A DNA stretch of 48,428 nucleotides from contig NZ_JAIQDW010000027.1 in assembly GCF_020026925.1 (NCBI RefSeq), positions 1 through 48,428 of the forward strand, read 5' to 3'. This document shows positions 14,778-24,050 of the stretch, piece after piece. Made by a program: the position numbers and the translations under genes. Position 1 is the stretch's first letter; the number at the start of each line of letters is the position of its first letter. The notes beneath the pieces are model-generated. The model ran no database searches and was not told the origin of the DNA. It saw only the letters and a list, made by a program, of their open reading frames with translations. The DNA is from Flavobacterium hibisci. GTDB lineage: Bacteria > Bacteroidota > Bacteroidia > Flavobacteriales > Flavobacteriaceae.

Positions 14778-17252
14778 ATGAAAAAAATCAGATTTGCAAT
14801 ATTAATCCTGTTAGTGTTTTCGGGATTAAGCATTTATGCACAACAACCACCCTCGGGTCAGAACAAAGTAAAAATTAGTGGTAAAGTTTTAGAAAAAATT
14901 TCAAAACAGCCACTTGAATATGCTACAATTTCTATTACAGCTGCAAATGATCCTAAAGTGATTGCAGGTGGAATTACAAATCCAAAAGGAGAATTTGAAG
15001 TAGCTGTTGCACCTGGGACTTACGATATAAAAATCGAATTTATTTCGTTTAAGTCAACTGAAATCAAAGGGAAAAATATTTCTGACGATACGAATTTAGG
15101 AGTAATTAATCTTTCTGAAGATGCAGCCCAACTGAATGAAGTTGTGGTTCGCGCAGAAAAGTCAACTGTAGAAATTAAATTAGACAAAAAAGTTTACAAC
15201 GTTGGTCAGGATATGATCGTAAAAGGAGGAACTGTAAGTGATGTATTAGAAAATGTCCCTTCGGTTTCTGTAGACGTTGAAGGAAACGTGAGTTTGAGAG
15301 GAAACGAAAATGTCCGAATCTTTATAGACGGACGCCCTTCAAACGCATTAAATATGGCTGAAGCTTTACGTCAGATTCCGGCAGATGCCATTGATAAAGT
15401 GGAAGTAATTACAAATCCATCTGCTCGGTATGATGCTGAAGGAGGTGCGGGAATCCTGAATATCGTGCTGAAAAAAGGTAAAAACTTAGGTTTGAACGGA
15501 AGTTTTATTGTCTCAGGCGGAGTTCCGGAAACGTATGGAGCAAGTGCCAATTTGAATTTCAAGACAGAGAAAGTAAACTTTTTTACTTCTACCGGATATG
15601 ATTACAGAACTAGTGAAGGAGCTGGTGTAACCAATTCTACCAATATTAAAGATAATCAAATCATTGGATATACCGATGAAGACAAAGACACCGAACGTCT
15701 GAGAAAAGGAATATCGACAAAAACAGGTCTGGAGTGGACAATAGCGCCTAATACATATTGGACAAATGCTATAAGCTACAGAGATAATAGCGGCTCTAAT
15801 AATGATTTGGTAAATTATAATTCTTTTGATCCGAATCGTGTATTTACTTCAACGCGATACCGCTTAAGTGAAGGGAACGATACAGGAAGGGATTTTGAAT
15901 ATTCATCTAATTTCCTGAAAAACTTCAACGATAAAGGTCATAAATTAACGTTAGATTTTTCATATTCTAAAGACAAAGATTCGGATAATGCGTACATCAC
16001 CGATGAGACAATCGGAAGCGGTCAGCCTGCAACTATTGACCAGACTTTTAATAATCAAAACCAGGAACAGTTACAGCTTCAGGCCGATTATGTGCTGCCA
16101 TTAAAAAATGGTGGTCAGTTCGAAGCGGGTTATAAAGGTAACTTTAATTTTATGGATAATGAATATAGTGTTAAGACTGATAATCAGGGAAATCCAATTA
16201 GTGGGTATCTTTCTAACACTTTAGAATACAATGAGCGTATCAATTCATTTTATACGCAATATGGTTTTAAGGTTAATAGATTTTCTTATTTGTTTGGTTT
16301 GCGTTGGGAGGATACAGTTATTGATGTTAATTTATTGGATACGCCAAGTTATAATACGAAAAAATACAATAATTTCTTTCCAAGCGCATTCGTAAATTAT
16401 GAAATATCAGATGCGAGCAGTGTTTCTTTGAGCTACAGTAAGCGTTTGTCGAGACCAAGAGGACGTTTCCTGAATCCGGCCACAAATTATTCCAGTAATA
16501 TTAACTTGTTTAGAGGTAATCCGGATTTAGATCCGTCATTTACTGATAAATTTGATTTAGGTTATTTAAAACGTTGGGAAAAAGTAACTTTTAGTACTTC
16601 GCTGTTTTATGAATACACTACAGATGTGTTCTCATTTGTCAGAACTGAAACAGGAGAATTTGTAGGTAATAATCCGGTTGTTTTAAGCAGCCCGATTAAC
16701 CTGGCAAAAGAACAGCAATTTGGTTTTGAATTTACACTGAATTACACGCCGTTTAAAATCTGGAAAATAAACAGTAGTTTTAATCTTTCAGATGTCAAAA
16801 CGACAGGAAGTTATACGTATACAAATACTCAAAGCGAAGAAATTACAACCAATTTAAACAATGAAACATTCTCATGGTTTGGAAGAGTAAATTCACGTTT
16901 ATCATTACCTTATAAAATTGACTGGCAATTATCCGGAATGTATTTTGGTCCAAGAAATACGGCACAGGGAAAAAGTTTGGGTAACTATGTAGTAAATACA
17001 GCATTTAGCAAAGATGTTTTAAAAGATAAAGGTACCATTGCTTTAAATGTAAGTGATCTTTTCAATTCAAGAAAAATGAAAAATGAAACGAATCTCTCAA
17101 GTGTGAATTCTTACAGTGAATTTCAATGGAGAAAAAGACAAATCAACTTGTCATTTACCTACAGGCTGAATATGAAAAAAACTGACAGGGATAAAAATAC
17201 ACCAAAGAATAATGGAAACGGCGGTGATGAAGGTGGTGAATTCCAGGGATAA
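14778..17252 (+). CDS. TonB-dependent-receptor-like outer-membrane beta-barrel protein
   Basis: 824 aa from the ATG at 14778. The signal peptide (MKKIRFAILILLVFSGLSIYAQ) is followed by a carboxypeptidase-regulatory-like domain (about 28-110, GKVLEKISKQPLEYATISI). A plug domain follows (about 125-235; RGNENVRIFIDGRPSN, then VEVITNPSARYDAEGGAGILNIV). The rest is an outer-membrane barrel. The C-terminus has a Lys/Asn/Gly-rich tail after the last strand. This is the OMP_b-brl_3 class rather than a SusC, since no SusD follows. Substrate unknown. Single gene with its own promoter and a long terminator. Confidence 0.85.
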   Translation: MKKIRFAILILLVFSGLSIYAQQPPSGQNKVKISGKVLEKISKQPLEYATISITAANDPKVIAGGITNPKGEFEVAVAPGTYDIKIEFISFKSTEIKGKNISDDTNLGVINLSEDAAQLNEVVVRAEKSTVEIKLDKKVYNVGQDMIVKGGTVSDVLENVPSVSVDVEGNVSLRGNENVRIFIDGRPSNALNMAEALRQIPADAIDKVEVITNPSARYDAEGGAGILNIVLKKGKNLGLNGSFIVSGGVPETYGASANLNFKTEKVNFFTSTGYDYRTSEGAGVTNSTNIKDNQIIGYTDEDKDTERLRKGISTKTGLEWTIAPNTYWTNAISYRDNSGSNNDLVNYNSFDPNRVFTSTRYRLSEGNDTGRDFEYSSNFLKNFNDKGHKLTLDFSYSKDKDSDNAYITDETIGSGQPATIDQTFNNQNQEQLQLQADYVLPLKNGGQFEAGYKGNFNFMDNEYSVKTDNQGNPISGYLSNTLEYNERINSFYTQYGFKVNRFSYLFGLRWEDTVIDVNLLDTPSYNTKKYNNFFPSAFVNYEISDASSVSLSYSKRLSRPRGRFLNPATNYSSNINLFRGNPDLDPSFTDKFDLGYLKRWEKVTFSTSLFYEYTTDVFSFVRTETGEFVGNNPVVLSSPINLAKEQQFGFEFTLNYTPFKIWKINSSFNLSDVKTTGSYTYTNTQSEEITTNLNNETFSWFGRVNSRLSLPYKIDWQLSGMYFGPRNTAQGKSLGNYVVNTAFSKDVLKDKGTIALNVSDLFNSRKMKNETNLSSVNSYSEFQWRKRQINLSFTYRLNMKKTDRDKNTPKNNGNGGDEGGEFQG

Positions 17253-17273
17253 TATAGTTTAACTTCAAAAACT

Positions 17274-17320
17274 AAATTCCAAATTCCAATTTCACAGATT
17301 GGAATTTGGAATTTTATTTT
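17274..17320 (+). terminator. 17-bp stem terminator after the receptor gene
   Basis: AAATTCCAAATTCCAAT (17274-17290) and ATTGGAATTTGGAATTT (17298-17314) pair perfectly around a 7-base loop, then a T-run. Confidence 0.85.
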
Positions 17321-17329
17321 TTAGCATAA

Positions 17330-17363
17330 AAAAAAGGACTCGTTTTCACGGGTCCTTTTTTAT
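17330..17363. terminator. Terminator of the small membrane protein gene
   Basis: AAAAAGGACTCG (17331-17342) pairs with CGGGTCCTTTTT (17349-17360), with one T-G wobble. A-run on the left and T-run on the right make it usable by both strands. Confidence 0.75.
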
Positions 17364-17371
17364 GAAATCAA

Positions 17372-17551
17372 TTAAAGTTTAACTGACTGTTCTTCTTGTC
17401 TTTTCTTTGCTCTTTTCTCTTTGAACATTTCCCAGCTAGCACCCGTAACCCAGTAAGATACGAAACCAACTAAGAAAAACATCAACCAAAACCCTATAGT
17501 TAGTATGGTCAAGAAAAGTAAAAAACCTAAGTACTGTGAAAATTCAAACAT
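17372..17551 (-). CDS. Small single-pass membrane protein, 59 aa
   Basis: Start chosen at the ATG at 17551 (MFEFSQYLGF); a longer frame starting ten codons earlier has an N-terminus unlike a membrane protein. One long hydrophobic segment (residues about 8-35) is followed by a basic amphipathic tail (MFKEKRAKKRQEEQ). No domain recognised. A dedicated terminator supports a real gene. Function unknown. Confidence 0.55.
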   Translation of the reverse strand: MFEFSQYLGFLLFLTILTIGFWLMFFLVGFVSYWVTGASWEMFKEKRAKKRQEEQSVKL

Positions 17552-17714
17552 GTTTTCCGGAATTTTTGAATGTAAGCACAAATGTAGGTTTTATATTTTT
17601 TCTTGCCAATAAAAACCAAATCAATTTTTCTAAAAGGACAATTATCGTTATATTTATACTCATTTTAAATAAGGGTTTTTTTCAAGTGTTTAAAATAGAA
17701 TAACAGGAGTGTTT

Positions 17715-17793
17715 TCAGGAGCTGTTTCCTGCTGTCCGCTATATCTTTACTGCCGAACCCCGGCAGCAAAGGATACCGCTTCCATCAGGGCTA
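17715..17793. repeat. Flavobacterial interspersed intergenic repeat
   Basis: A GC-richer island in AT-rich intergenic DNA (17552-17880). It has a central hairpin: TATCTTTACTGCCG (17742-17755) against CGGCAGCAAAGGATA (17761-17775). The flanks are AGGAGCTGTTTCCTGCTGTCCGCT and ACCGCTTCCATCAGGGCT in part. From memory, near-identical blocks occur repeatedly between genes in Flavobacterium genomes, but only this copy is in the window. Function unknown: RNA element or relic of a small mobile element. Confidence 0.55.
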
Positions 17794-17880
17794 AGACATT
17801 TGTTTTCAAAAGAAACTTCAGTTTTCAAATCTCACAAATAACATTTTACATTTTTCAAACAACATATTATAAAATAACAA

Positions 17881-19266
17881 ATGAAATACAGAATAGAAAA
17901 AGACACCATGGGCGAAGTTCAGGTTCCGGCCGATAAATATTGGGGCGCACAGACAGAGCGTTCCAGAAATAATTTCAAAATTGGGGATTCAGGATCCATG
18001 CCAAAAGAAATCATAGAAGGTTTTGCTTATCTTAAAAAAGCAGCTGCTTATGCCAATTACGATTTAGGAGTTTTGCCAATCGAAAAAAGAGATACAATTG
18101 CAGCAGTTTGCGATGAAATCTTAGAAGGTAAATTAGATGATCAGTTTCCGCTTGTAATCTGGCAGACCGGTTCAGGCACACAAAGCAATATGAACGTCAA
18201 TGAAGTTATTGCTAATCGTGCGCAGGTTCTCAAAGGTTTTGAAATTGGCGAAGGCGAACAATTCATTAAAGCCAATGATGATGTCAATAAATCACAATCC
18301 TCCAACGATACCTTTCCAACCGGAATGCATATTGCAGCCTATAAAATGGTTGTAGAAACCACAATTCCGGGTATCGAACAACTGCATGCAACATTAGTAA
18401 AAAAAGCAGCCGAATTTAAAGACGTTGTAAAAATTGGCCGTACACACCTTATGGATGCAACTCCATTGACATTAGGACAGGAAATTTCAGGATACGCTGC
18501 ACAATTAGCTTACGGTTTAAAAGCACTTAAAAACACTTTGGCACATTTATCAGAAATCGCTTTGGGCGGAACAGCTGTTGGTACGGGACTTAATACTCCA
18601 AAAGGTTACGATGTAAAAGTGGCCGAATACATTGCTCAATTTACCGGTCATCCATTTGTAACTGCCGAAAATAAATTCGAAGCTCTGGCAGCACACGACG
18701 CAATTGTAGAAACACACGGAGCTTTAAAACAATTGGCTGTTTCTTTGAACAAAATTGCCAACGATGTTAGAATGCTGGCATCAGGGCCACGTTCCGGAAT
18801 TGGCGAAATTCATATTCCGGAAAACGAACCCGGGTCCTCTATTATGCCCGGAAAAGTAAATCCAACGCAATGCGAAGCCTTAACAATGGTCTGTGCTCAG
18901 GTGATTGGAAACGATGTAGCAATTTCTTTAGGAGGAATGCAGGGACATTATGAACTGAATGTTTTTAAACCTGTCATGGCTGCTAATTTTCTTCAATCGG
19001 CAAGGCTATTAGGAGATGCCTGTGTTTCATTTGACGAACATTGCGCTCAGGGAATCGAGCCAAATTACAAGCGTATCAAAGAATTAGTGGATAATTCGTT
19101 AATGCTGGTAACAGCTTTAAACACTAAAATTGGTTATTATAAAGCCGCTGAAATCGCTCAAACCGCTCACAAAAACGGAACTACACTTAAAGAAGAAGCT
19201 GTTCGTTTGGGATATGTAACTCCCGAAGATTTTGATGACTGGGTTAAACCTGAAGATATGGTGTAG
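17881..19266 (+). CDS. fumC: Fumarate hydratase class II
   Basis: 461 aa, the usual class II length. It interconverts fumarate and L-malate in the TCA cycle. The superfamily signature GSSIMPGKVNPTQ starts at residue 318. Also present are QTGSGTQSNMNVNEV near residue 100, SSNDTFPTGMHIA near 140 and GRTHLMDATPLT near 188, together forming the active site made by three subunits of the tetramer. No iron-sulfur cluster is needed. The upstream 300 bases hold the interspersed repeat but no clear TAnnTTTG box. A strong terminator follows. Confidence 0.96.
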   Translation: MKYRIEKDTMGEVQVPADKYWGAQTERSRNNFKIGDSGSMPKEIIEGFAYLKKAAAYANYDLGVLPIEKRDTIAAVCDEILEGKLDDQFPLVIWQTGSGTQSNMNVNEVIANRAQVLKGFEIGEGEQFIKANDDVNKSQSSNDTFPTGMHIAAYKMVVETTIPGIEQLHATLVKKAAEFKDVVKIGRTHLMDATPLTLGQEISGYAAQLAYGLKALKNTLAHLSEIALGGTAVGTGLNTPKGYDVKVAEYIAQFTGHPFVTAENKFEALAAHDAIVETHGALKQLAVSLNKIANDVRMLASGPRSGIGEIHIPENEPGSSIMPGKVNPTQCEALTMVCAQVIGNDVAISLGGMQGHYELNVFKPVMAANFLQSARLLGDACVSFDEHCAQGIEPNYKRIKELVDNSLMLVTALNTKIGYYKAAEIAQTAHKNGTTLKEEAVRLGYVTPEDFDDWVKPEDMV

Positions 19267-19300
19267 GGGAGTTAAAAGTTATGCACTGAAAAGTAGTATT

Positions 19301-19340
19301 AAAACGGTAGAAAATGTTAAAGTTTCTACCGTTTTTTTAT
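19301..19340 (+). terminator. Terminator after fumC
   Basis: A perfect 13-bp stem, AAAACGGTAGAAA (19301-19313) with TTTCTACCGTTTT (19323-19335), then T-run. Confidence 0.85.
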
Positions 19341-19472
19341 AACAGTTGATTAAAATCATCTATTGGATCTTCATATCTAATCTCTAAAAAAACAAATAAT
19401 TCTCACTATATTTGGTTTAAATGTTATATTTTTATTGATTGAGGAATTAGGATTTAAAATTATAACACGGTA

Positions 19473-19497
19473 AATATTCTATTTCATTGAGAATATT
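19473..19497. promoter_or_regulatory. Inverted repeat upstream of the M13 peptidase gene
   Basis: AATATTCT and AGAATATT separated by 9 bases, 43 bases before the ATG. Possibly an operator or an mRNA hairpin; AT-rich, so chance is not excluded. Confidence 0.3.
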
Positions 19498-19539
19498 CAT
19501 GATCAAAATTATATTATCTATTATTAAAACCATAATTAA

Positions 19540-21558
19540 ATGAGAAACTACGCGATAGCTGGTGTAAGCATTTTACTAGTAGCAGTATCCTGTCAAAAAA
19601 AAGAAGCCCTTACGTCCGGGATCATAAAAAATAACATGGATACACTAGTTAAACCAGGGGATGATTTTAACAAATTTGTAAATGGTAATTGGGAGAAAAA
19701 AACTCAAATACCTGGAGATAAAGCTTCCTATGGAGCTGGTTATATTCTTTATGACAAATCACAAAAAGAGGTAAAAGAAATAATTGAAGATGCTGCAAAA
19801 GCAAACAATGTTAAAGGTAGTGATGAACAAAAAATAGGTGATTATTATGCTTCATTTATAGATAGAAAAACACGAGACAGTAAAGGTGTTGCTCCTATTC
19901 AGCCTGAATTTGCGAAAATTGATGCTATTAATGACTATAAAGATTTAGCTGTTTATTTTGGACGTGCTAATCGCTTAGGAATAAATACTCCTTTAGCGCT
20001 TTCGGTTTATAGCGACTTTAAAGACCCGACCAAATATACTACTGTCACCTGGCAAGGGGGCTTAGGATTACCTGACAGGGATTATTACCTTTCTGCTGAT
20101 GCTAAAATGAAGGAGATAAGAGCTAAATATTTAGTACATATTGATGCTATGTTAAAATTAGCAGGTCTGGAAAATTCTGCTGCAAAAGCTAAAACGATTT
20201 TGGCACTTGAAACGGCTTTGGCCTCGAAGCAAATGAAGAAAGAAGATACCCGGGACATGATTAAACTATATAATCCTTATCCGGTAAAAGATTTAAACAC
20301 TTTAATGCCTGATTTTGATTGGTCTGCCATGTTAAAAACATCTGGCTTTGATAAAGAGAAAAAAATAATCGTTACTCAGGTAGAATATACGAAAAGTCTA
20401 AACAATATAATCAAATCTACTCCAATAGACACATGGAAAACTTTCCTAAAATGGGGTGTTATACATAATGCAGCTACAAGTTTAACTACAGAAATAGACA
20501 ATCAAAATTTTGATTTCTTCGGTAAGACAATGTATGGAACCGAAAAACAAAAAGAAGACTGGGAACGTGCAGTGACGAAAGTAAATAGTGGTTTAGGTGA
20601 AATTGTAGGTAAAGTATATGTTAAAAAACGTTTTTCTCCGGAAGCCAAAGAGAAAATGACTGTTTTAGTGAAGAATTTATTGAAAGCCTATTCAGAAAGT
20701 ATCAAGGAATTAGATTGGATGAGTGAAACCACAAAGAAAGAAGCTCTTAGAAAAGTTGACAAATTCATGATTAAAATTGGATATCCTGATACCTGGAAAG
20801 ATTATTCAAAAGTAACTATCGATAAAAACGATTTATATGGAAATACAGAAAGAGCAATCGCTTTTGAGTATCAACGCAATCTGGACAAACTTGGAAAACC
20901 AGTTGACAGAACTGAATGGCAAATGAATCCACAAGAGGTTAATGCTTACTATAATCCTACGTTAAATGAGATCGTATTTCCAGCAGCCATACTTCAACCC
21001 CCATTTTTTGATATGAATGCTGATGATGCAGTAAATTATGGTGGTATTGGTGCCGTAATCGGACATGAAATTGGTCATGGTTTTGACGATCAGGGAAGTA
21101 CTTTTGATGGCGATGGCGTAATGAAAAACTGGTGGTCAGCAGCTGATTTAAAAGCTTTTAAATTAAAAACAAACGCTTTAGTAGAGCAATATAACGCTTT
21201 CAAAGCATTTCCGGATTTAAATATAAATGGCGAATATACTCTTGGTGAAAACATTGGTGACCTTGGCGGATTAAGCATTGCTATCAAAGCTTACAAAATT
21301 TCATTAAATGGAAAAGAAGCTCCTGTTTTAGATGGTTACACAGGGATTCAGCGCGTATTTCTGGGTTGGGGACAAGTATGGGCAAATAAAACCAGAGAAA
21401 AAGCATTACGCCAACAAATAGCAACTGATCCTCATTCACCTGCAAACTTCAGGGTAAATGGAGTGGTTCGCAATGTGCCTGAATTCTATGAAGCATTCAA
21501 TGTAAAACCAACCGACAAATTGTACCTTGCTCCGGAAAAAAGAGTGAAAATCTGGTAA
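19540..21558 (+). CDS. M13-family zinc metallopeptidase lipoprotein (PepO/neprilysin-like)
   Basis: 672 aa. A lipoprotein signal (lipobox AVSC near residue 19) places it on the periplasmic or outer face. The peptidase domain carries the HExxH motif as H509-E-I-G-H513 (VIGHEIGHGFDDQG) and the third zinc ligand E570 in ENIGDLGG. NAYYNPTLNEIVFPAAILQ is the substrate-binding stretch upstream. The C-terminal region is complete, ending with APEKRVKIW. It probably degrades peptides outside the inner membrane. Stand-alone gene. Confidence 0.92.
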   Translation: MRNYAIAGVSILLVAVSCQKKEALTSGIIKNNMDTLVKPGDDFNKFVNGNWEKKTQIPGDKASYGAGYILYDKSQKEVKEIIEDAAKANNVKGSDEQKIGDYYASFIDRKTRDSKGVAPIQPEFAKIDAINDYKDLAVYFGRANRLGINTPLALSVYSDFKDPTKYTTVTWQGGLGLPDRDYYLSADAKMKEIRAKYLVHIDAMLKLAGLENSAAKAKTILALETALASKQMKKEDTRDMIKLYNPYPVKDLNTLMPDFDWSAMLKTSGFDKEKKIIVTQVEYTKSLNNIIKSTPIDTWKTFLKWGVIHNAATSLTTEIDNQNFDFFGKTMYGTEKQKEDWERAVTKVNSGLGEIVGKVYVKKRFSPEAKEKMTVLVKNLLKAYSESIKELDWMSETTKKEALRKVDKFMIKIGYPDTWKDYSKVTIDKNDLYGNTERAIAFEYQRNLDKLGKPVDRTEWQMNPQEVNAYYNPTLNEIVFPAAILQPPFFDMNADDAVNYGGIGAVIGHEIGHGFDDQGSTFDGDGVMKNWWSAADLKAFKLKTNALVEQYNAFKAFPDLNINGEYTLGENIGDLGGLSIAIKAYKISLNGKEAPVLDGYTGIQRVFLGWGQVWANKTREKALRQQIATDPHSPANFRVNGVVRNVPEFYEAFNVKPTDKLYLAPEKRVKIW

Positions 21559-21581
21559 AACTCCGGATAAATGCAAAATAT

Positions 21582-21621
21582 AAAAAATCCGTCTTAAATT
21601 TACTTGAGACGGATTTTTTTA
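21582..21621. terminator. Bidirectional terminator between the M13 peptidase and hydrolase genes
   Basis: AAAAATCCGTCT (21583-21594) pairs with AGACGGATTTTT (21607-21618), extended inward by TAA/TTG. T-run on the right, A-run on the left. Confidence 0.85.
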
Positions 21622-21636
21622 ATGTTTCGATATGTT

Positions 21637-22527
21637 TTACTTATCATGAATATCCAATAACCAGTCATAAAAACTGTCTTTCCATTTTGAAACCGAATGA
21701 CCTTTATCGTAAGCCAGTCCAAAACCGTGATCACCTTTTGAATAGATATGTAATTCTGATTTTTTTACTTCTGCAGCAATGGCAGCCAGCCCCGGAATAA
21801 TTTCTTTTACAGGCATTTTTTTATCATCGCGGGCAATCGCCATAAAAATAGGAGGTAAGGCCTGAACGTTGTCAATTCGTTTAAAATTACTTAGTGTATT
21901 ACCATGGTAAATTAAAGCAGCAAAAGCCGGTTTCCAGTCTACTGCTTCTTTGGTTTCGGTAGATTTTATGATAATGCGTTCGCTTAACCATCCTCCTGCT
22001 GAAAAGCCCAAAATTCCGATTTTATCTTTGTCTATTTTCAGGCTTTCTGCCAGTTCTTTCATTTTTAAAATTCCTGTTCTCGCATCCTGATAAATGGCTC
22101 CTTTATAATCATCCATTGGAATAATCATCTCTCCTTTTTCATCTTTTCTGTTGGTTCTGTATTTTACCACCATACAATTGATCCCTTGTCCTGAAAGCCA
22201 AATTGCAAGGTCAGTTCCTTCTTTGTCAACCCAGTTCGTGGTAAAGCCTCCACCAGGAAAAATTACTACTCCAATATGTTTGTTATTCGATTCTGAAGCT
22301 GGGAATAATTGATAGGTTGGAACCGAAATATTACTGATTACCCTATTTTTATGAGATAATGACATCGGATTAATGACAGAATCTACTACCTTTTCAGGAT
22401 TGGGATGTGTTACCGGATTTTTTTCAATACCGTTTGGATACAAAGGAGTCTCCGGATTGGTTTGTGCAAATAAGTGAATACCGTTTAGTAATAATGAAAT
22501 TGAAAATGTAAGGATGAGTTTTTTCAT
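21637..22527 (-). CDS. Exported alpha/beta hydrolase (acetyl-xylan-esterase-like)
   Basis: 296 aa with a signal peptide (to about residue 21, HLFAQ). The serine-hydrolase elements are visible: the oxyanion strand IFPGGGF (about 90-95), nucleophile elbow GFSAG with S176, an Asp in MAIARDDKKMPV, and a His in GDHGFGL. This resembles BD-FAE/AXE-type esterases that remove acetyl groups from plant polysaccharides. No polysaccharide utilisation genes are adjacent, so the substrate is uncertain. Confidence 0.8.
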   Translation of the reverse strand: MKKLILTFSISLLLNGIHLFAQTNPETPLYPNGIEKNPVTHPNPEKVVDSVINPMSLSHKNRVISNISVPTYQLFPASESNNKHIGVVIFPGGGFTTNWVDKEGTDLAIWLSGQGINCMVVKYRTNRKDEKGEMIIPMDDYKGAIYQDARTGILKMKELAESLKIDKDKIGILGFSAGGWLSERIIIKSTETKEAVDWKPAFAALIYHGNTLSNFKRIDNVQALPPIFMAIARDDKKMPVKEIIPGLAAIAAEVKKSELHIYSKGDHGFGLAYDKGHSVSKWKDSFYDWLLDIHDK

Positions 22528-22608
22528 GTTGGTCGTTGATAGTAAATATGTTATTTTAAGTGTGTTAAAAATAGTTACAAATTAATAAGCAACACAAATT
22601 AAAATTAA

Positions 22609-23811
22609 TTAATTCCCATCAACATAATCCTGTAAATAACTAAACCGCTCTGTCAATTTGCCATTCTCTGTAATTTTAGCACGCTCCAGAATTCCGTCTT
22701 TGTCTTTATTGAAGAAAGCCGGAATAACATGTTCCATAAACTGTTCTCCAAAACCTTCGCTGGCGTCTTTTGGAATTTCGCAAGGCAAATTATCAACTGC
22801 CATCACTACAATTGCGGCTGGATGAAAAATATCCACTTCTTTATTTTCTGAAGGTAGATAACCATACAAAGGTTCTGCAATGGTTGAAGAACGAAGCGTA
22901 CTGGCAATAGGACCGTTTACATCGCAAGAAACATCGGCTACAACTCTTATTTTACAATCTTTGGCATTCAGCATTTCCTGAGTCAGGATCATTGGTGCAT
23001 TATTTCCGTAAAAATGTCCTGCTATATAAATATCGCTCACTTTAGTAAATTTTTCAAAATCAGAAATATATTCTTCCGGATGTTGGGTAAAATCTGTAAA
23101 GTCAAGAAGCTGCCCGTCAGTTCTTTTGTTGTATTCTAAGGCATCAAGCTGTACATAAACGGATTGGGTATAATTTTTGGATAGATAATTTTCTACAGTA
23201 ACTTCCTTTACTTTGATTGCTTTCAAAATTTCCTGCGCACCACTTCCTACTTTTCCGGTTCCGGTGAGTACAAATTTTAAAGGAGGCAGGGTAATTCTTT
23301 TCAAATGTGTGATCAGCGCATCTTTTCCCGAAAGGGTTTCTGCTTTCGTAAGCTTGAATAATTCAAATTTTATTCCGAACGCACGAATTGCATTGTAAAC
23401 GCCAACCATTCCGGCGTATTTACCAAACCCTATTAATCGGCGGTTATGTTCATCAACAATCGTTTCGTGATCATATAAAGTGATATTTTTTTCTAATACG
23501 GCCTGTAAAAGTTTTCTGTTGTGAGGCTGCTTTTTTATCGTGTGTGAAAAGAAAAAATAAGATTTATTCGGAATTAAATTTTCAACCGGAACTTCTTTTA
23601 CTCCAAATAAAATATCACAATCCGAAACATCATCAGCAACATTGATACCCATACTTTTGTATTGTAAATCAGAAAAAACTCTAATATCTGAGCTTTCTAC
23701 AGTTACAGAGGCCTCTGGATAAAGCTGCTTTAATTGAGCTAATGCATCAGGTGAAAAGACAACACGTCTGTCAGGTGGATTTTTTCTTTCTTTTATAATT
23801 CCGAATTTCAT
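22609..23811 (-). CDS. LOR/SDH-type NAD(P)-dependent dehydrogenase (saccharopine dehydrogenase Lys1-like)
   Basis: 400 aa. The N-terminal domain (1-135; KFGIIKERKNPPDRRVVFSP, then YFFFSHTIKKQPHNR) is that of alanine dehydrogenase/transhydrogenase and the LOR/SDH proteins. A Rossmann NAD-binding stretch, FVLTGTGKVGSGAQEIL, lies near 178. The protein resembles fungal Lys1 and the SDH half of the mammalian lysine-degradation enzyme. It would therefore act on saccharopine or a related N-substituted amino acid. No lysine pathway partner is next to it, so the substrate stays open. Confidence 0.75.
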   Translation of the reverse strand: MKFGIIKERKNPPDRRVVFSPDALAQLKQLYPEASVTVESSDIRVFSDLQYKSMGINVADDVSDCDILFGVKEVPVENLIPNKSYFFFSHTIKKQPHNRKLLQAVLEKNITLYDHETIVDEHNRRLIGFGKYAGMVGVYNAIRAFGIKFELFKLTKAETLSGKDALITHLKRITLPPLKFVLTGTGKVGSGAQEILKAIKVKEVTVENYLSKNYTQSVYVQLDALEYNKRTDGQLLDFTDFTQHPEEYISDFEKFTKVSDIYIAGHFYGNNAPMILTQEMLNAKDCKIRVVADVSCDVNGPIASTLRSSTIAEPLYGYLPSENKEVDIFHPAAIVVMAVDNLPCEIPKDASEGFGEQFMEHVIPAFFNKDKDGILERAKITENGKLTERFSYLQDYVDGN

Positions 23812-23871
23812 TTAAAGGATTTTTGATATTTAATAATGTAACTTTTTTGGTTTATTTTGTTTTAAATATAA

Positions 23872-23879
23872 CAAATATA
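23872..23879 (-). promoter_or_regulatory. -7 box of the LOR/SDH gene
   Basis: TATATTTG on the minus strand, 60 bases before the ATG at 23811. No clear -33 box. Confidence 0.45.
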
Positions 23880-24029
23880 GTTAAAATTTTGTTGCACTTT
23901 TCTTATTTTTAATGATTATGAATCCTTAAGGTCTGATGTACAATAAGCTGGCTAAAAAAGTTGTTAATCGTATGTTAATTTTGAGATTTTTCGTCGTCTA
24001 AAATCTTTAATCATAAATATTGAATTCTA

Positions 24030-24037
24030 TATATTTG
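24030..24037 (+). promoter_or_regulatory. -7 box of the serine hydrolase gene
   Basis: TATATTTG, 14 bases before the ATG at 24051, exactly fits TAnnTTTG. Confidence 0.5.
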
Positions 24038-24050
24038 TTTTTAAAGAATA

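Noticed and set aside
17709..17936. Open frame through the intergenic repeat into fumC
   Set aside because: It lies mostly in the structured repeat, and its only overlap is with the N-terminus of fumC in another frame.
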